Source of the DNA: Piscirickettsiaceae bacterium
Lineage (GTDB): Bacteria; Pseudomonadota; Gammaproteobacteria; Nitrosococcales; Methylophagaceae
Direction of reading: 5' to 3'
NCBI GenBank assembly: GCA_013215825.1
Contig: JABSQN010000002.1
Span: 165,350-229,349 of the forward strand
DNA length: 64,000 nucleotides
Positions 51,706 to 61,692 of this stretch are shown piece by piece. The notes under the pieces are model-generated. The model was given only the letters and a program-made list of their open reading frames with translations. It searched no databases and had not been told where the DNA came from. Within the stretch, counting starts at the first letter, position 1. Every line of letters starts with the position of its first letter. Position numbers and translations under genes: made by a program.

Positions 51706-53646
51706 TCACCTGTAATTTCTTGTTGTTGGTCGTACAAATTCAAACTCTAACTCTTCTTTATAAAGCACTGGCATACTTAAATGACCGCTATACTGCCATG
51801 CAGCAACATAAGAAAAGTCTTCATCATGGCGCTGCGCCTCACCATCATCGGTAATATGCTCTTCTCGGGCATGACAGCCGCATGATTCTTCTCGAGTTAA
51901 GGCATCTATACACATTAATTCTGCTAATTCAAAGAAGTCGGCAATACGCCCTGCGCGTTCCAAAGTTTGATTTAAACTTTCATCACTGCCGGTTATTTTT
52001 ACTTGTTGCCAGAATTGTTCGCGTAAGGCTTTTATCTCTTTAATCGAGGCTTCTAATACTGACTTTTCACGTGCCATACCACAGGCATTCCAGATAATTT
52101 TACCTAATTTTCGATGGAACTCATCCGGTGTTTTTTGTGGATCGGGCGCATTCATTAAGTGCTGTATTTTTTCTTTACAACGTTGTAATGCTTGCTCTGC
52201 TTCTGGATACGTTTTTCTGAGATCCAAAGGCTTTTGTTGTGCTAGATAATTGGATACCGTTGATGGCAGTATAAAGTAGCCATCTGCCAAGCCTTGCATT
52301 AAGGCACTTGCACCCAATCGGTTTGCACCATGATCGGAGAAGTTGGCTTCGCCACCGGCAAACAAACCATCAATCGAGGTCATCAAATTGTAATCAACCC
52401 ATAAGCCTCCCATTGTGTAATGTACAGCAGGATAAATTCGCATTGGTGTCGTGTAAGGATCTTCGGCGGCGATATGGCTATACATATCAAACAAATTGCC
52501 ATATTTCTCGCTAATGGGATCTAATCCTTTCACTTTTATTGCATGAGCAAAGTCAAGATACACACCCAATTTTTTACCATCAATATCATGGCCAACGCCG
52601 CGTCCTTCATCGCAAATCAACTTCACAGCACGTGAAGCAATATCACGCGGCACTAAATTACCAAAGGCGGGATACATTCTTTCCAAGAAATAGTCACGAT
52701 CTTGCTCGGCAATATCTTCTGGCGGTTTATCACAATCTTCTTTGTTTTTCGGTGCCCAAATACGACCATCATTACGCAACGATTCACTCATCAAGGTTAG
52801 TTTAGACTGCAACTCCCCTGCCTGAGGAATACACGTGGGATGTATTTGGGTAAAACTTGGATTGGCAAATAATGCACCTTGTTTGTGCGCTCGCCAAGCA
52901 GCAGATGCATTGCAACCCTTGGCATTGGTCGAAAGATAAAATACATTGCCATAGCCCCCCGTACACAGCACGACAACATCGGCTAGATGTGATTCCAACT
53001 TACCTGTCACTAAGTCACGCGACACAATGCCTTTTGCCTTACCATCAATCAAAATTAATTCTTGCATTTCACAGCGTGAATAATGCGTAATTCTGCCTTC
53101 ATGTATTTGCTTGCTCATGGCTTGATATGCACCGAGTAGCAACTGCTGTCCTGTTTGTCCTCGGGCATAAAATGTTCGGGAGACTTGTGCGCCACCAAAT
53201 GAACGGTTGGCTAAATAACCACTGTATTCACGGGCAAACGGTACACCTTGTGCTACCGCTTGATCGATAATACTTGTGCTGAGTTCAGCTAAGCGAAATA
53301 CATTGGATTCACGTGCTCGATAGTCGCCACCTTTAATGGTGTCATAGAACAATCGCCAAACACTATCACCATCATTTTGATAGTTCTTAGCCGCATTAAT
53401 ACCGCCTTGTGCGGCAATGCTATGTGCTCGTCGTGGGCTATCTTGAAAGCAAAATGTTTTGACGTTATAACCCATTTCACCCAACGATGCCGCAGCAGCC
53501 GCGCCAGCCAAACCAGTTCCAACAATAATAACATTGTATTTTTTTCGGTTGGCAGGGCTAACGATCTTCAAATCAAATTTATGTTGAGTCCACCTATTTT
53601 CTAAGCTTCCTTTCGGTGTCTTACTGTCTAATTCAAAATCACTCAT
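51706..53646 (-). CDS. sdhA: Succinate dehydrogenase/fumarate reductase flavoprotein subunit (type B)
   Basis: A 646-aa flavoprotein. [17 protein letters not shown] binds FAD; the FAD-linking His is in [29 protein letters not shown] and [20 protein letters not shown] are substrate/FAD motifs. ATG 53646 overlaps the sdhC stop (ATGA) and is preferred over an upstream start that would lie within sdhC. The length and insertions are those of the Bacteroidetes/delta type rather than E. coli SdhA (588 aa). Confidence 0.94.
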   Translation of the reverse strand: MSDFELDSKTPKGSLENRWTQHKFDLKIVSPANRKKYNVIIVGTGLAGAAAAASLGEMGYNVKTFCFQDSPRRAHSIAAQGGINAAKNYQNDGDSVWRLFYDTIKGGDYRARESNVFRLAELSTSIIDQAVAQGVPFAREYSGYLANRSFGGAQVSRTFYARGQTGQQLLLGAYQAMSKQIHEGRITHYSRCEMQELILIDGKAKGIVSRDLVTGKLESHLADVVVLCTGGYGNVFYLSTNAKGCNASAAWRAHKQGALFANPSFTQIHPTCIPQAGELQSKLTLMSESLRNDGRIWAPKNKEDCDKPPEDIAEQDRDYFLERMYPAFGNLVPRDIASRAVKLICDEGRGVGHDIDGKKLGVYLDFAHAIKVKGLDPISEKYGNLFDMYSHIAAEDPYTTPMRIYPAVHYTMGGLWVDYNLMTSIDGLFAGGEANFSDHGANRLGASALMQGLADGYFILPSTVSNYLAQQKPLDLRKTYPEAEQALQRCKEKIQHLMNAPDPQKTPDEFHRKLGKIIWNACGMAREKSVLEASIKEIKALREQFWQQVKITGSDESLNQTLERAGRIADFFELAELMCIDALTREESCGCHAREEHITDDGEAQRHDEDFSYVAAWQYSGHLSMPVLYKEELEFEFVRPTTRNYR

Positions 53647-54230
53647 GGCATCACAAAGTATATATAAAGGGGAATAGATGCAAAACCGCCTGTTAGGGAC
53701 AATACGCCCGCCCAAACAAGGCTATGATAAATCACCGCAGTTTTGCCTAATGTTTGTAGTACATTGGCTAATGAATGTTGCAAATGCATGGTTAAAACAA
53801 ATAAGCCCGCCAAATAAAACAGCACCATAATAAATGATTGAAACAAGTGTATTAATTCAGCATATAGCTGTGAGGTATCAAACAATAGACTTTGCACAAT
53901 ATGAATAAGGATAAAACTCAGTAAAAAAAGGATGCTTATGGTCACAAAAACCGCAGGGTTCTTAAATTTATCATGTCGAGCATAATCAATCGTGCGCGCC
54001 TTGGCATTGACCTTTCGTATTTTGATGGCTATTTTGACATGGGTAGCAATTGCAATCAGCATCACAACTAAGGCTAACCAGCGAAGTCCAACACCATTAT
54101 AAACAGTATAAAACTGTTCAAAAGTATCGGGCGAAAAAAAGCTAAGATTCGATAACATATGAAAGACTAAATAAGCGGTCATTACCACGCCAGCCAATGC
54201 CATTATTCTTTTATGAGATTGAAGTACCAT
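53643..54230 (-). CDS. sdhC: Succinate dehydrogenase cytochrome b subunit (type B)
   Basis: A 195-aa membrane anchor with five helices (about residues 10-30, 50-68, 95-118, 130-152 and 165-188). Five helices in a single anchor are the hallmark of type B enzymes; the E. coli type uses separate SdhC and SdhD. His residues in helices ([27 protein letters not shown]) can hold two haems. It follows the TPR-like gene with a few bases of overlap. Confidence 0.9.
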   Translation of the reverse strand: MVLQSHKRIMALAGVVMTAYLVFHMLSNLSFFSPDTFEQFYTVYNGVGLRWLALVVMLIAIATHVKIAIKIRKVNAKARTIDYARHDKFKNPAVFVTISILFLLSFILIHIVQSLLFDTSQLYAELIHLFQSFIMVLFYLAGLFVLTMHLQHSLANVLQTLGKTAVIYHSLVWAGVLSLTGGFASIPLYIYFVMP

Positions 54231-54733
54231 CAGCTTTCCATATCCACTAAAACATCTTCACTATCACGTCGTGGTTTAAGCTTCTCTTTTTCTATGGTAC
54301 GAATGCAACTATTCCAACGAAGAATCGCTTCATCATTTTGATCAGGGCATCGTTCTATCGCTTGCTGATAGAATTTAAGTGCTTCATAAAAATAATCATA
54401 GGCAAAGGAATGAGACATAGCTTGTGTGATCAAATGGCGTGCGCGGCGTTCATTCAATAAGCCGGAATAATAATAACGCTTATATTGGCTGGCCAGCTTG
54501 TCAATCGTGCGCTCAATAACCTTAATTTTCGTTTGTTTTTCTGTACGTGAAATTTGATCGCACAGCGCAAGAATATATATAACAAGGACATCTTGATTAT
54601 CAGGATCGATATGAAGCGCATCAAGACAGATACTTTCTGCAATATCCGGTTCCAACAAAGAGCGATACTGTTTCGCCTTTATCAATGCCTCATCAACCGC
54701 ATCGATGCGAATATCATGTAGTTTTAATTCCAT
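54230..54733 (-). CDS. Helical TPR-like protein upstream of sdhC
   Basis: A 167-aa all-helical protein beginning at ATG 54733 (MELKLHDIRID). It contains at least two tetratricopeptide-like units (AESICLDALHIDPDNQDVLVIYIL and FYEALKFYQQAIERCPDQNDEAI). No family is recognised beyond this. It touches sdhC (last base), so it is the first gene of the sdh operon, divergent from metG. A role in SDH assembly or regulation is possible. Confidence 0.75.
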   Translation of the reverse strand: MELKLHDIRIDAVDEALIKAKQYRSLLEPDIAESICLDALHIDPDNQDVLVIYILALCDQISRTEKQTKIKVIERTIDKLASQYKRYYYSGLLNERRARHLITQAMSHSFAYDYFYEALKFYQQAIERCPDQNDEAILRWNSCIRTIEKEKLKPRRDSEDVLVDMES

Positions 54734-54878
54734 TACAAACCTTAAATTAATGATTGCTAGCAAACAAGCTTGATTTAATCTAATCTAAAATTGACATGAA
54801 ATCAATATATTATATGGAGTAAAAGTCCTATTTCTGGTATCTTACGCCCACATTTTTAGGTTTTATTCGGTTTAATTC

Positions 54879-56522
54879 ATGCAAAGAAAAATTCTTGTTA
54901 CCAGTGCACTCCCTTATGCTAATGGCTCGATTCACCTTGGTCACTTAGTTGAATATATCCAAACAGATATTTGGGTACGTTTTCAAAAAATGCGCGGTCA
55001 TGAATGTCATTATATTTGTGCTGACGATGCCCACGGCACACCGATTATGTTACGTGCTCAAGCACAGGGAATTACGCCAGAAGAATTAATTGCCGACGTT
55101 AAACAAGAACACCAAGCAGATTTTTCAGCTTTTAATATTAACTTTGATAACTTCCACAGCACCCATAGTGCTGAAAACAAAGCCTTAGCCAATCAAATAT
55201 ATCTAGCTAATAAAGAAGCCGGACACATTACCAACCGTACTATTAGCCAGGCTTACGATCCTGAAAAAGAAATGTTCTTGCCTGATCGTTTTATTAAAGG
55301 TGAATGTCCAAAATGTCATGCGCTAGATCAATATGGTGATAACTGTGAAGCCTGTGGTGCGACCTATGAACCAACGGATCTAATCAACCCTGTTTCAGCG
55401 CTATCTGGTGCAACACCCATCACCAAAGAATCTGAACATCACTTCTTTAAACTGGGTGATTTTGACGAATTATTACAAACGTGGACCCGTGCTGGACACT
55501 TGCAAAGCGAAGTTAGCCATAAACTAGATGAATGGTTTGAAGGTGGCTTGCGTGATTGGGATATTTCGCGTGATGCGCCCTACTTTGGCTTTGAAATTCC
55601 CGATGCACCGAATAAATTCTTCTATGTTTGGCTTGATGCACCGATTGGTTACTTAGCCAGTTTTAAAAACTACTGTGATCGTACGGGTGTTGATTTTGAT
55701 GAGTTTATGAATGCCGATAGCACCACTGAAATGGTCCATTTTATCGGTAAAGATATTATCTATTTCCACGCCCTATTCTGGCCCGCCATGTTAAAGGGTG
55801 CAGGTTTCAGATTGCCAAGTTCTATCTTTGCTCATGGCTTCTTAACCGTTGATGGCAAGAAGATGTCTAAATCACGCGGTACATTTATCAAAGCACGTAC
55901 TTATCTTGACCATTTAAACCCAGAATACCTACGTTATTACTATGCGGCTAAATTAGGCTCGGGTATTGATGATCTTGATCTTAATCTTGAAGACTTTCAG
56001 AGCCGTATTAATTCAGACTTAGTCGGTAAAGTAGTTAATATTGCCAGTCGTTGTGCCGGCTTTATCAAAAAACGTTTTGATGGCAAATTATCAGCCACAT
56101 TATCTGAACAAGCTTTATTTGATGACTTCACAGCTCAAGCGGACAGCATCGCTGACAAAATGGAAAACCGTGAATTTGGTCATGCCATGCGTGAGATTAT
56201 GGCGCTTGCTGACAAAGCCAACCAATATATTGATGAAATGAAGCCTTGGACACTGGCCAAAGAAGAAGGCAAAGAGCAACAAGTGCATGATATTTGCACC
56301 ATGGGCATCAACCTATTCAAAGTGCTAGTAACTTATCTAAAACCTGTTATCCCTCAAACAGTAGAACAAGCAGAAGCCTTCTTGAATATTGAACCATTAC
56401 AATGGAATGATATTTCCACACCATTACTTAACCATGAAATTAACAAATTCAAACCATTAATGACCCGTATTGAAACAGATAAAATTAATGCAATTACTGA
56501 TGCATCTAAGGAAACATTGTAG
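54879..56522 (+). CDS. metG: Methionyl-tRNA synthetase
   Basis: A 547-aa class I synthetase which charges tRNA-Met. The HLGH (HIGH) signature is at residues 19-22, the zinc knuckle at CPKCH...CEACG (about 145-162), and KMSKS at 328-332. It lacks the C-terminal EMAP-like tRNA-binding domain found in E. coli MetG (677 aa), as do many short forms. Its stop TAG is formed by the first bases of a REP unit, so a repeat has inserted at the very end of the gene. Confidence 0.94.
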   Translation: MQRKILVTSALPYANGSIHLGHLVEYIQTDIWVRFQKMRGHECHYICADDAHGTPIMLRAQAQGITPEELIADVKQEHQADFSAFNINFDNFHSTHSAENKALANQIYLANKEAGHITNRTISQAYDPEKEMFLPDRFIKGECPKCHALDQYGDNCEACGATYEPTDLINPVSALSGATPITKESEHHFFKLGDFDELLQTWTRAGHLQSEVSHKLDEWFEGGLRDWDISRDAPYFGFEIPDAPNKFFYVWLDAPIGYLASFKNYCDRTGVDFDEFMNADSTTEMVHFIGKDIIYFHALFWPAMLKGAGFRLPSSIFAHGFLTVDGKKMSKSRGTFIKARTYLDHLNPEYLRYYYAAKLGSGIDDLDLNLEDFQSRINSDLVGKVVNIASRCAGFIKKRFDGKLSATLSEQALFDDFTAQADSIADKMENREFGHAMREIMALADKANQYIDEMKPWTLAKEEGKEQQVHDICTMGINLFKVLVTYLKPVIPQTVEQAEAFLNIEPLQWNDISTPLLNHEINKFKPLMTRIETDKINAITDASKETL

Positions 56523-56588
56523 GTTGGATTTTAATCCAACTTTGGGCTTTTGATTTACGTCCCATGTCGGGTTGAAACCACGACCTAC
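56519..56588. repeat. REPIN-like inverted repeat pair, copy 2
   Basis: GTAGGTTGGATTTTAATCC at left and the reverse arm GGTTGAAACC...GACCTAC at right, 70 bp apart in total. It begins inside the last codons of metG. Confidence 0.88.
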
Positions 56589-56605
56589 ATGCCCGTGATG
56601 GAACT

Positions 56606-56674
56606 GTAGGTTGGACTTCAGTCCAACTTCCGGCTTTTGGTTCACATCCCCCATGTTGGGTTAAAACCCAACCC
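56606..56674. repeat. REPIN-like inverted repeat pair, copy 3
   Basis: GTAGGTTGGACTTCAGTCC and GGTTAAAACCCAACCCAC form the two arms. It is 17 bp from copy 2, so two REPINs lie in tandem between convergent metG and pilA. Confidence 0.88.
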
Positions 56675-56682
56675 ACAAATAC

Positions 56683-56710
56683 AAAAAAGCCCCGACATTG
56701 CTGTCGAGGC
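56683..56710 (-). terminator. Rho-independent terminator downstream of pilA
   Basis: On the minus strand, GCCTCGACA-GCAA-TGTCGGGGC followed by T6. It lies 80 bp past the pilin stop codon. Confidence 0.8.
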
Positions 56711-56731
56711 CTGTTCATAAATCTTTAAGCT

Positions 56732-56770
56732 AAATCAATCGAGTCTGACCCCATTGATTTTAGATTTTTT
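56732..56770 (-). repeat. GGGGTCAGCC-type repeat, copy 8
   Basis: Minus strand reads AAATCAATGGGGTCAGACTC, then GATTGATTT. AAATCAAT/ATTGATTT flank the core in inverted form. This is the most complete copy. Confidence 0.65.
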
Positions 56771-56790
56771 TGATTACTAAGTCCTATAAA

Positions 56791-57303
56791 TTATAGAGCT
56801 GAACCATCTGATGCACCTTTGACGTATTTGTAACATTGTGCATTGGCTGTAACAGGAATCCATTGAACGTAAGTAGAACTTATTACACTTGGTACAAGAT
56901 GAAAAATACAGTTCTCAGAACCTAATTCTGTTACGCCATTAGCATCAAGTTGGATGGCTACAACAGCACTAGTGCCAGCTACTGCTTGTTCAACAGAAAG
57001 TGCGGCACCGTATTTAGATAAAAGTGCAGTAGCAGCACCATCATCCATCGCAACATCAACACCATATGGAATCAACTCAGGATCAACTTCATTACAGCTC
57101 GCGTAACCAGCAGAACCACCATTGCTATCAATACATTCAGCGATACCTACTTTAACTGATGCAATAGAAGAAATGGTATCAGCCCATTTTGAACGAGTGA
57201 TATAGTCAGAATAAGCTGGGATCGCAATCGCAGCTAAAATACCAATGATGGCTACTACAATCATTAGCTCGATAAGGGTAAAACCTTGTTGTACTTTTTT
57301 CAT
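56791..57303 (-). CDS. pilA: Type IV major pilin (PilA-like)
   Basis: A 170-aa prepilin. The short positively charged leader ends at the prepilin peptidase site G7|F8 ([23 protein letters not shown]), with Glu at mature position 5. The remaining domain has two Cys pairs (AECID and ASCNEV; ENCIF and AQCYK). AGGAAGAG lies before ATG 57303, which is chosen because longer frames put extra residues before the leader. A sigma-54-type promoter lies 65 bp upstream. The next gene upstream is a PglL-type glycosylase, so the pilin is probably glycosylated. Confidence 0.95.
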   Translation of the reverse strand: MKKVQQGFTLIELMIVVAIIGILAAIAIPAYSDYITRSKWADTISSIASVKVGIAECIDSNGGSAGYASCNEVDPELIPYGVDVAMDDGAATALLSKYGAALSVEQAVAGTSAVVAIQLDANGVTELGSENCIFHLVPSVISSTYVQWIPVTANAQCYKYVKGASDGSAL

Positions 57304-57367
57304 TTTGTCTCTTCCTAGGTTATTAAATGAGTGTGTTTGGATTAATCCTCCAAGACAAACTTGTAAC

Positions 57368-57383
57368 AGCAAGTTTCAATCCA
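57368..57383 (-). promoter_or_regulatory. Sigma-54 promoter of pilA
   Basis: TGGATTGAAACTTGCT (minus strand) has the -24 GG and -12 GC elements with the exact ten-base spacing of the sigma-54 consensus TGGCACG-N4-TTGCW. It lies at the right distance before the start codon. pilA genes in Pseudomonas and Vibrio-like bacteria use sigma-54 with PilR. Confidence 0.78.
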
Positions 57384-57469
57384 CACTATAACCTACTGAT
57401 TGTATTTACAATAATTACTTTCTCATCCAGCATCAACAATCTATTATGGTTATTAAGTGACACTATACG

Positions 57470-59161
57470 TCACTTATTGCAATTCGCCACACCATCTATT
57501 AAGCTTTTATCATTAGGATAAATACTTTGACCTACTTTTATCGTTCTACACATTTCAGCTCGTTTATCTAGCTCTTGATATGCCATTGCTAAGAATATAA
57601 ATAATTGAGCTGAGGGTTCTTTAGGTAAGAAAGACTCTGCCCAATGGGTAAATAATTCAATATCCTCTATTGCGTGACTTTTAAAGGCATGACTAAGAAT
57701 ACTTTTCATTTGCATACTTTCAACAATATCGTAAAAATAAGGATTGCTACTTGTCTTTGATACTTCTGCTACAGTTGTATTCTTTTTGCTTAATTCTTTA
57801 TTCACCCAAAATGAATGCATTAGGAATGCAGTTCCTATCACAAACATAACAACTGAAAACAGCTTTATTACTTGCAGGGCAACAAATGATAAATTAAGCT
57901 GATGTTCTTTTGTATTCGCTTTCATCAATACAAACAATAAAAACAAAGCTAAAAACCAATGTAATGATGATATATAAAACGGCAATTCAACTTGGGTATG
58001 AATAGCGATAGGGATTAATAATGCTAAATAAATACCTGATCGATGGCGATTCTTGCCTTTTATTGATAACAAAATACCTGCTATTAGTATGAATATACCT
58101 GCAACAGCTACTACACCACCTTCTATCATCCAAAATAGCAATTCATTATGTGGGTGGGTGACATATTGGTCGATTAAATGAGCATCAGGATGTTTTTTAT
58201 AAAAGTCAGCTTTTTCATATTGCCATTTATATCTAAAATTGCCGATACCGTGACCGAATAATGGCTTTTCTTTAATTAAGTCTATGGATACAGCATAAAT
58301 ACCTAAACGGGCACTGGCTGAGTAACCATCGGCTATTTTAGCCATTTTATCTGAGGCATTTCCAAGACCACTTTGTCCTAATCCAACACCTATCATGACA
58401 AAAATAGCCGATGCGATGGCTAGTTGTTTATTCTTATTAAGTAGTTGCCAACGTCCTTTTATAGCAAAAGGTAAGGCGATTAAAACAGCTAACAAAGCAA
58501 TTCTTGAACCTGAATAACTAATAATAAAGGCTGTTAGGGCGAAGAATACTAGGATGGTGATTCGTTTCCATATTGCACCTTTTGTAATATAAGGTCGTGT
58601 AATTAGGAATATGGCAATAATAAGAGCCGTGACTTGATAAGTCGCTTGGTTATTAATTTGTTGGAACATGCCGTAGGGGCTTTGCGCTTGTGAGCTTGGG
58701 AACCATATCGGCAACTCGTTAAAGCTCATTTGAATTATGCCAACACAGGCTTGCATTAAGGCGGATATAACGATAATAAATAACAGTCTATCAATACGTC
58801 CTTGGGTCAGTTTATGTTGAAATAAGCCGATAAAGAATAATAAACCACACCAGATAAATAACAGTCTAAATAACCATTCTATGGGATTGTCGACACCAGA
58901 AATAAAACCGCTGATGGTGGCTAAGATTGGGAAGGCAATAATGTAGCGAAAGTATTTAGGTAGGCTAAGTTTGGCACGTGTTGCAAATAGATAAAGGGAA
59001 TACCAGCCAATGATATTGGCAACTATCCATACCATGATGTTATTGGGTAGTCTTAAGCCTGTGCCACCAATATGGGCATGATAATAAAAAGGTGCTACTA
59101 AAAAGAGTAACGCCAACATGATTTCTATTGGTTTCCATTTATTGAATGGTGTTTTCAATTT
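57470..59161 (-). CDS. PglL/Wzy-type O-oligosaccharyltransferase
   Basis: About 563 aa with some 12 membrane segments. It carries the Wzy_C-type loop with GHGIGNFRYKW and, further on, THPHNELLFWMIEGG, the motif of PglL/PilO enzymes that attach glycans to pilin. A soluble C-terminal domain (about residues 440-563) corresponds to the Wzy_C_2 domain of PglL proteins. The frame runs back into a REPIN, so upstream residues are not real; TTG 59161 with AAGGA upstream is my preferred start, ATG 59119 is possible. It is adjacent to pilA. Confidence 0.9.
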   Translation of the reverse strand, partial: KLKTPFNKWKPIEIMLALLFLVAPFYYHAHIGGTGLRLPNNIMVWIVANIIGWYSLYLFATRAKLSLPKYFRYIIAFPILATISGFISGVDNPIEWLFRLLFIWCGLLFFIGLFQHKLTQGRIDRLLFIIVISALMQACVGIIQMSFNELPIWFPSSQAQSPYGMFQQINNQATYQVTALIIAIFLITRPYITKGAIWKRITILVFFALTAFIISYSGSRIALLAVLIALPFAIKGRWQLLNKNKQLAIASAIFVMIGVGLGQSGLGNASDKMAKIADGYSASARLGIYAVSIDLIKEKPLFGHGIGNFRYKWQYEKADFYKKHPDAHLIDQYVTHPHNELLFWMIEGGVVAVAGIFILIAGILLSIKGKNRHRSGIYLALLIPIAIHTQVELPFYISSLHWFLALFLLFVLMKANTKEHQLNLSFVALQVIKLFSVVMFVIGTAFLMHSFWVNKELSKKNTTVAEVSKTSSNPYFYDIVESMQMKSILSHAFKSHAIEDIELFTHWAESFLPKEPSAQLFIFLAMAYQELDKRAEMCRTIKVGQSIYPNDKSLIDGVANCNK

Positions 59162-59189
59162 GTTTTGATCCTTTTTTCGTTTGCCATTG

Positions 59190-59293
59190 CCTTGTCGGAT
59201 TGAAATCCGACCTACAATTCTCGTAGGTTGGACTTCAGTCCAACTGCTAGCTTTTATCAACGGTCCTCCTGTTGGGTTAAAACCCAACCTACT
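59190..59293. repeat. REP unit plus REPIN-like pair, copy 4
   Basis: A single REP unit (GTCGGATTGAAATCCGACC, 59194-59212) precedes a full REPIN pair with GTAGGTTGGACTTCAGTCC (59223) and GGTTAAAACCCAACCTAC (59276). It fills the gap between the glycosylase gene and the TPR gene and has extended the former's open frame. Confidence 0.85.
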
Positions 59294-59303
59294 CTGCTAG
59301 AGA

Positions 59304-60899
59304 TCACATCGGTTTTAAATCAAAGGCGATGCAGATCCTTTCTTCATCGGAAGTAAATGGGATCGTTCTATGAAATAATGAGGATGGGAACATAACAAAA
59401 TCACCAACTTCAGGGGCTATGGTATTGGTGCTAAAGTTATCGTGTTTTTTCGGATAGTCATCGCCGTGGGTGCTGACTTCAATACTGCCTTCATGTTTAT
59501 GCTTTTTATCTGTTGGCAAGGCAAGATACATTGCACCACTGATCCAGCCATCTTCATGGATATGTGAATTTAGATGTCCGCCCTGTTTCATCCGTACATA
59601 CCACGAGCTGGCAATTTCTGTTGTTTTTGGAAACGATTTGATAAATTCGCAGTCTTCATCTTTATACTGTTGACGATAACGCTCAACCGCTTCTTTTACA
59701 CAGGCTGCTAATTGTTGAAATACAGGTTCTGGGCGTTTTAATAAGTTACCAGCAGATTGCACACCATTAACGAGTCTACCTTGCATTTTTTCTGATACAT
59801 CGGCACTGCGAATTTCTTTTAATAGCGCTTCACGTAGTTCGCTATGTTCACCTTGTAATTCTGGAATATTGGTGTGAAAAACGAACTTCATTGGGTCTGG
59901 GCAAAATTTATAGTTATTTTCTACTTCAAAGTTTTCAGCATAGTGCCCTGCTAAGGTTGCTAGGAATGGTGAGGCATGTTTAACAGCCACCAATTCATCA
60001 AGTCCTTTTTTAAATTCATCAAAGCGTTCTGATTTATATAAGCAATATAAAGAACGTTCTTCCCAATCGGCAAATCCCGAGCGTTTAAAGTGTGTTGCAG
60101 CACCGTCTAAATCACCACTATCATAGAGATAAACAGCAAGGCTGTAGTTAGCAACAGGTAAGTCGGGATCAAAAGTTAAGGCTTGTTTATAAAAGATAAC
60201 AGATTCTTCATAACGTCCTTGATCACGTAAAACTTCGCCCAAATTGCTGTGTACTTCGGCATAGCTTGGTTCTAATTCAAGTGCTTTATTGTAGCTATCG
60301 ATCGCATCTTCCAATTTTCCCTCATTTTTAAGAGCAGTACCCATATTGAAGTAGACTTTGGCTGTTTGTTGAATTTTTAGTGCTTTCTCGTAGGCATCAA
60401 TTGCTTCTGCCAGATGACCTTGTTCTTGCAGTACCACGCCTAAATTCACCAAAGCTTCAAAGAAGCCAGGTTCTAATGCAATAGCCTTTTTATAACAGTC
60501 TGTTGCTTGTTCAAACATGTCTTGTGATTGTAGTGCGGTGCCCAAATTATAATGGGCATCCGTCAATGATGTATTTAAGCTAATGGCTTTTTTATAGCTG
60601 GTGATTGCTTCTTCTGTACGATTAATATTAGTCAGTAATATCGCAATATTTAAGTGTAATTCTGCCAAGTTAGGATCAAACTCAAGCGCATTACGAAAAC
60701 TAACAATCGCCTCTTTAAATAAGTTTTGTCCTGCTAGCGCATTAGCATAAAGATTATGTAAATCAAATGAATTTGGATATTGTTTTAATAACTTTTTAGC
60801 CCTAGATTCAGCAATATCCAACTGTCCTGATTGCAGTGCTTGAACAACAGATTGTATGTCTTGTTGTGGTGCCGGTATGTTTTGTTTGGGTTGTTTCAT
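59304..60899 (-). CDS. TPR protein with C-terminal 2OG-Fe(II) oxygenase domain
   Basis: A 531-aa fusion. Residues 20-290 hold about eight tetratricopeptide repeats (for example AIVSFRNALEFDPNLAELHLNIAILL). Residues 335-531 form a prolyl-hydroxylase-like domain with SHIHEDGWISG (His and Asp ligands), LFHRTIPF (distal His) and ERICIAFDLKP. Known from similar TPR-oxygenase genes in marine bacteria and cyanobacteria. Being next to pilA and a glycosylase suggests that it modifies a surface protein or glycan, but that is only positional. Confidence 0.9.
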   Translation of the reverse strand: MKQPKQNIPAPQQDIQSVVQALQSGQLDIAESRAKKLLKQYPNSFDLHNLYANALAGQNLFKEAIVSFRNALEFDPNLAELHLNIAILLTNINRTEEAITSYKKAISLNTSLTDAHYNLGTALQSQDMFEQATDCYKKAIALEPGFFEALVNLGVVLQEQGHLAEAIDAYEKALKIQQTAKVYFNMGTALKNEGKLEDAIDSYNKALELEPSYAEVHSNLGEVLRDQGRYEESVIFYKQALTFDPDLPVANYSLAVYLYDSGDLDGAATHFKRSGFADWEERSLYCLYKSERFDEFKKGLDELVAVKHASPFLATLAGHYAENFEVENNYKFCPDPMKFVFHTNIPELQGEHSELREALLKEIRSADVSEKMQGRLVNGVQSAGNLLKRPEPVFQQLAACVKEAVERYRQQYKDEDCEFIKSFPKTTEIASSWYVRMKQGGHLNSHIHEDGWISGAMYLALPTDKKHKHEGSIEVSTHGDDYPKKHDNFSTNTIAPEVGDFVMFPSSLFHRTIPFTSDEERICIAFDLKPM

Positions 60900-61149
60900 T
60901 GCAATTACCTATGCTCAATTTTATATATTGTACTCATTACAAGCTACGTCATCTTCGCTAAATCGGGGAGCCATGGGCAGTAAAAATACTCACTATCGTT
61001 AGATTCCCGCTTTGATTGAGCACATCGTGTGCTCAACTCTACAAGTGCAACAGCATCTAAATGTGTTCCTGACACATTTGTCGCAGGAATGAGACGGGCT
61101 TCAACATTATCTTGAAAGTTGCGGTGATTTGGATATAAGTCTAACTATA

Positions 61150-61620
61150 CTAAAGATAATGTATTTCTTCTATATAATATTTTTTGCTGCCTGCTTGAAC
61201 GTGAATTGTCACTTCATCATCCACTTCTTTGCCTATTAAGGCTTGTGCTAATGGTGAATCTAGACTGATATTGCCTTTTTGATGGTCTATTTCATCAGGG
61301 CCGACGATTCGATATTTAAGTTTATCGCCTTGTTCGTTTTCTAAACTCACGATTGCGGCAAAGAAAATCTTATTTTTATTATCTGGCGCATCTTCAATAA
61401 CGCGAAGATCCGGCATTCTTTTTTGTAAGTATCGGATACGTCTATCTAAGCCTCGTAATTCTTTTTTTCGATAAATATATTCAGCATTCTCACTACGATC
61501 ACCTTCTGCAGCTGCGGCAGATAATGCTTTCACCACCTCTCGACGACGTATCCACAAATCTTCCAGTTCTTTGCTAAGTTTAGCCATGCCTTTAGCTGTT
61601 ATATAGGGTGATGATTTCAT
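61150..61620 (-). CDS. greB: Transcription elongation factor GreB
   Basis: A 156-aa GreA/GreB-family factor that rescues backtracked RNA polymerase by stimulating transcript cleavage. The N-terminal coiled coil (about residues 8-75, with ARGDRSENAEY-type tip seen here as EGDRSENAEYIYRKK) carries the acidic tip residues; a C-terminal FKBP-like domain follows with SLDSPLAQALIGKEVDDEV. Lengths and the KELRGLDRRIRYLQKR stretch fit GreB. Confidence 0.94.
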   Translation of the reverse strand: MKSSPYITAKGMAKLSKELEDLWIRRREVVKALSAAAAEGDRSENAEYIYRKKELRGLDRRIRYLQKRMPDLRVIEDAPDNKNKIFFAAIVSLENEQGDKLKYRIVGPDEIDHQKGNISLDSPLAQALIGKEVDDEVTIHVQAGSKKYYIEEIHYL

Positions 61621-61635
61621 TATGCCATTCTACCA

Positions 61636-61667
61636 ATAAAAAAGGCCATCCTAAAATTAGGATGGCC
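61636..61667 (-). terminator. Rho-independent terminator of the CheW-CZB gene
   Basis: Minus strand: GGCCATCCTAA/TTAGGATGGCC stem followed by a T-rich run, 25 bp past the stop at 61693. The stem is perfect and strong. Confidence 0.92.
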
Positions 61668-61692
61668 TCTGCCTTATATTGAAAGTAAAGTG

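Noticed and set aside
56457..56718. Minus-strand frames opposite the end of metG
   Set aside because: They are translations of the tandem REPINs and of metG's complementary strand.
59162..59287. Longer frame for the PglL-like gene
   Set aside because: The first 40 or so codons are translated REPIN sequence; real coding starts near 59161 or 59119.
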